NCBI GenBank assembly: GCA_002305275.1
Contig: DBQO01000038.1
Location: 5,372 to 11,452 of the forward strand
Source of the DNA: Bacteroidales bacterium UBA1392
Lineage (GTDB): Bacteria; Bacteroidota; Bacteroidia; Bacteroidales; UBA932
Direction: 5' to 3'
DNA length: 6,081 nt
Notes under the pieces: model-generated
Database searches by the model: none
What the model was told of the DNA's origin: nothing
Seen by the model: the letters and a program-made list of their open reading frames with translations, nothing else
Shown: piece after piece, positions 6,059 to 6,081 of the stretch
How the letters are laid out: the number at the start of each line of letters is the position of its first letter
Position numbering within the stretch: position 1 is the first letter of the stretch
Position numbers and translations under genes: made by a program

Positions 6059-6081
6059 TGATGTGACCCCCAAAAGTTGGA
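6059..6081. mobile_element. Possible terminal inverted repeat of an IS3-family element, cut by window edge
   Basis: The last 23 bases, TGATGTGACCCCCAAAAGTT and then GGA, have the form of IS3-family (IS150-like) ends: a TG tip, a run of C, then AAAAGTTGGA. The next bases would be expected to be CA. If correct, the element extends to the right and its tip lies six bases from the promoter module of the lipoprotein operon. No transposase, second end or target duplication can be seen here, so the call rests on resemblance alone. Confidence 0.45.

Overview
The window looks like a piece of a Bacteroidota (Bacteroidales-type) genome. The evidence is a SusC-like and SusD-like outer-membrane gene pair, several short lipoproteins, no Shine-Dalgarno-like sites before the starts, and promoter-like TAnnTTTG boxes. 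All supported genes are on the minus strand, so transcription runs from right to left. No RNA gene, CRISPR array or complete mobile element is visible.

Right part (about 6081 to 4294). The last 23 bases resemble the terminal inverted repeat of an IS3-family insertion sequence. Just inside it is a candidate promoter, with its -7 box TATCTTTG at 6023-6030, followed by a leader of about 200 nt. Three closely packed small lipoprotein genes come next: 5345-5815, 4895-5338 and 4402-4884, separated by 6 and 10 bp. The first and third are paralogues, about 60% identical by eye. They share an unusual Cys pattern (CCP, then CxCxCDYDLEY) and flank an unrelated lipoprotein. A 10-bp hairpin with a 7-base T-run (4294-4320) would terminate this unit.

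Left part (about 4310 to 1). A second promoter, with the same -7 box at 4274-4281, starts immediately after that terminator; its possible -33 element lies inside the terminator stem. A leader of about 230 nt then leads to a full-length SusC/RagA-like TonB-dependent transporter (819-4034). After a 12-bp gap comes a SusD/RagB-like lipoprotein (start at 806) whose C-terminal part is cut off by the left edge. The two products should form a lidded outer-membrane importer for a glycan or peptide. No enzyme, sigma/anti-sigma factor or sensor is in the window, so the substrate and regulation remain unknown.

The least ordinary observations are these. The two transcription units share a promoter/early-leader module (29 of 33 bases identical over the core). 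The terminator and the susC promoter overlap. The Cys-rich paralogous lipoproteins have no function I can recognise. An IS-like end sits directly upstream of the lipoprotein promoter. Nothing here proves a new system; the lipoprotein cluster is the best candidate for something undescribed.
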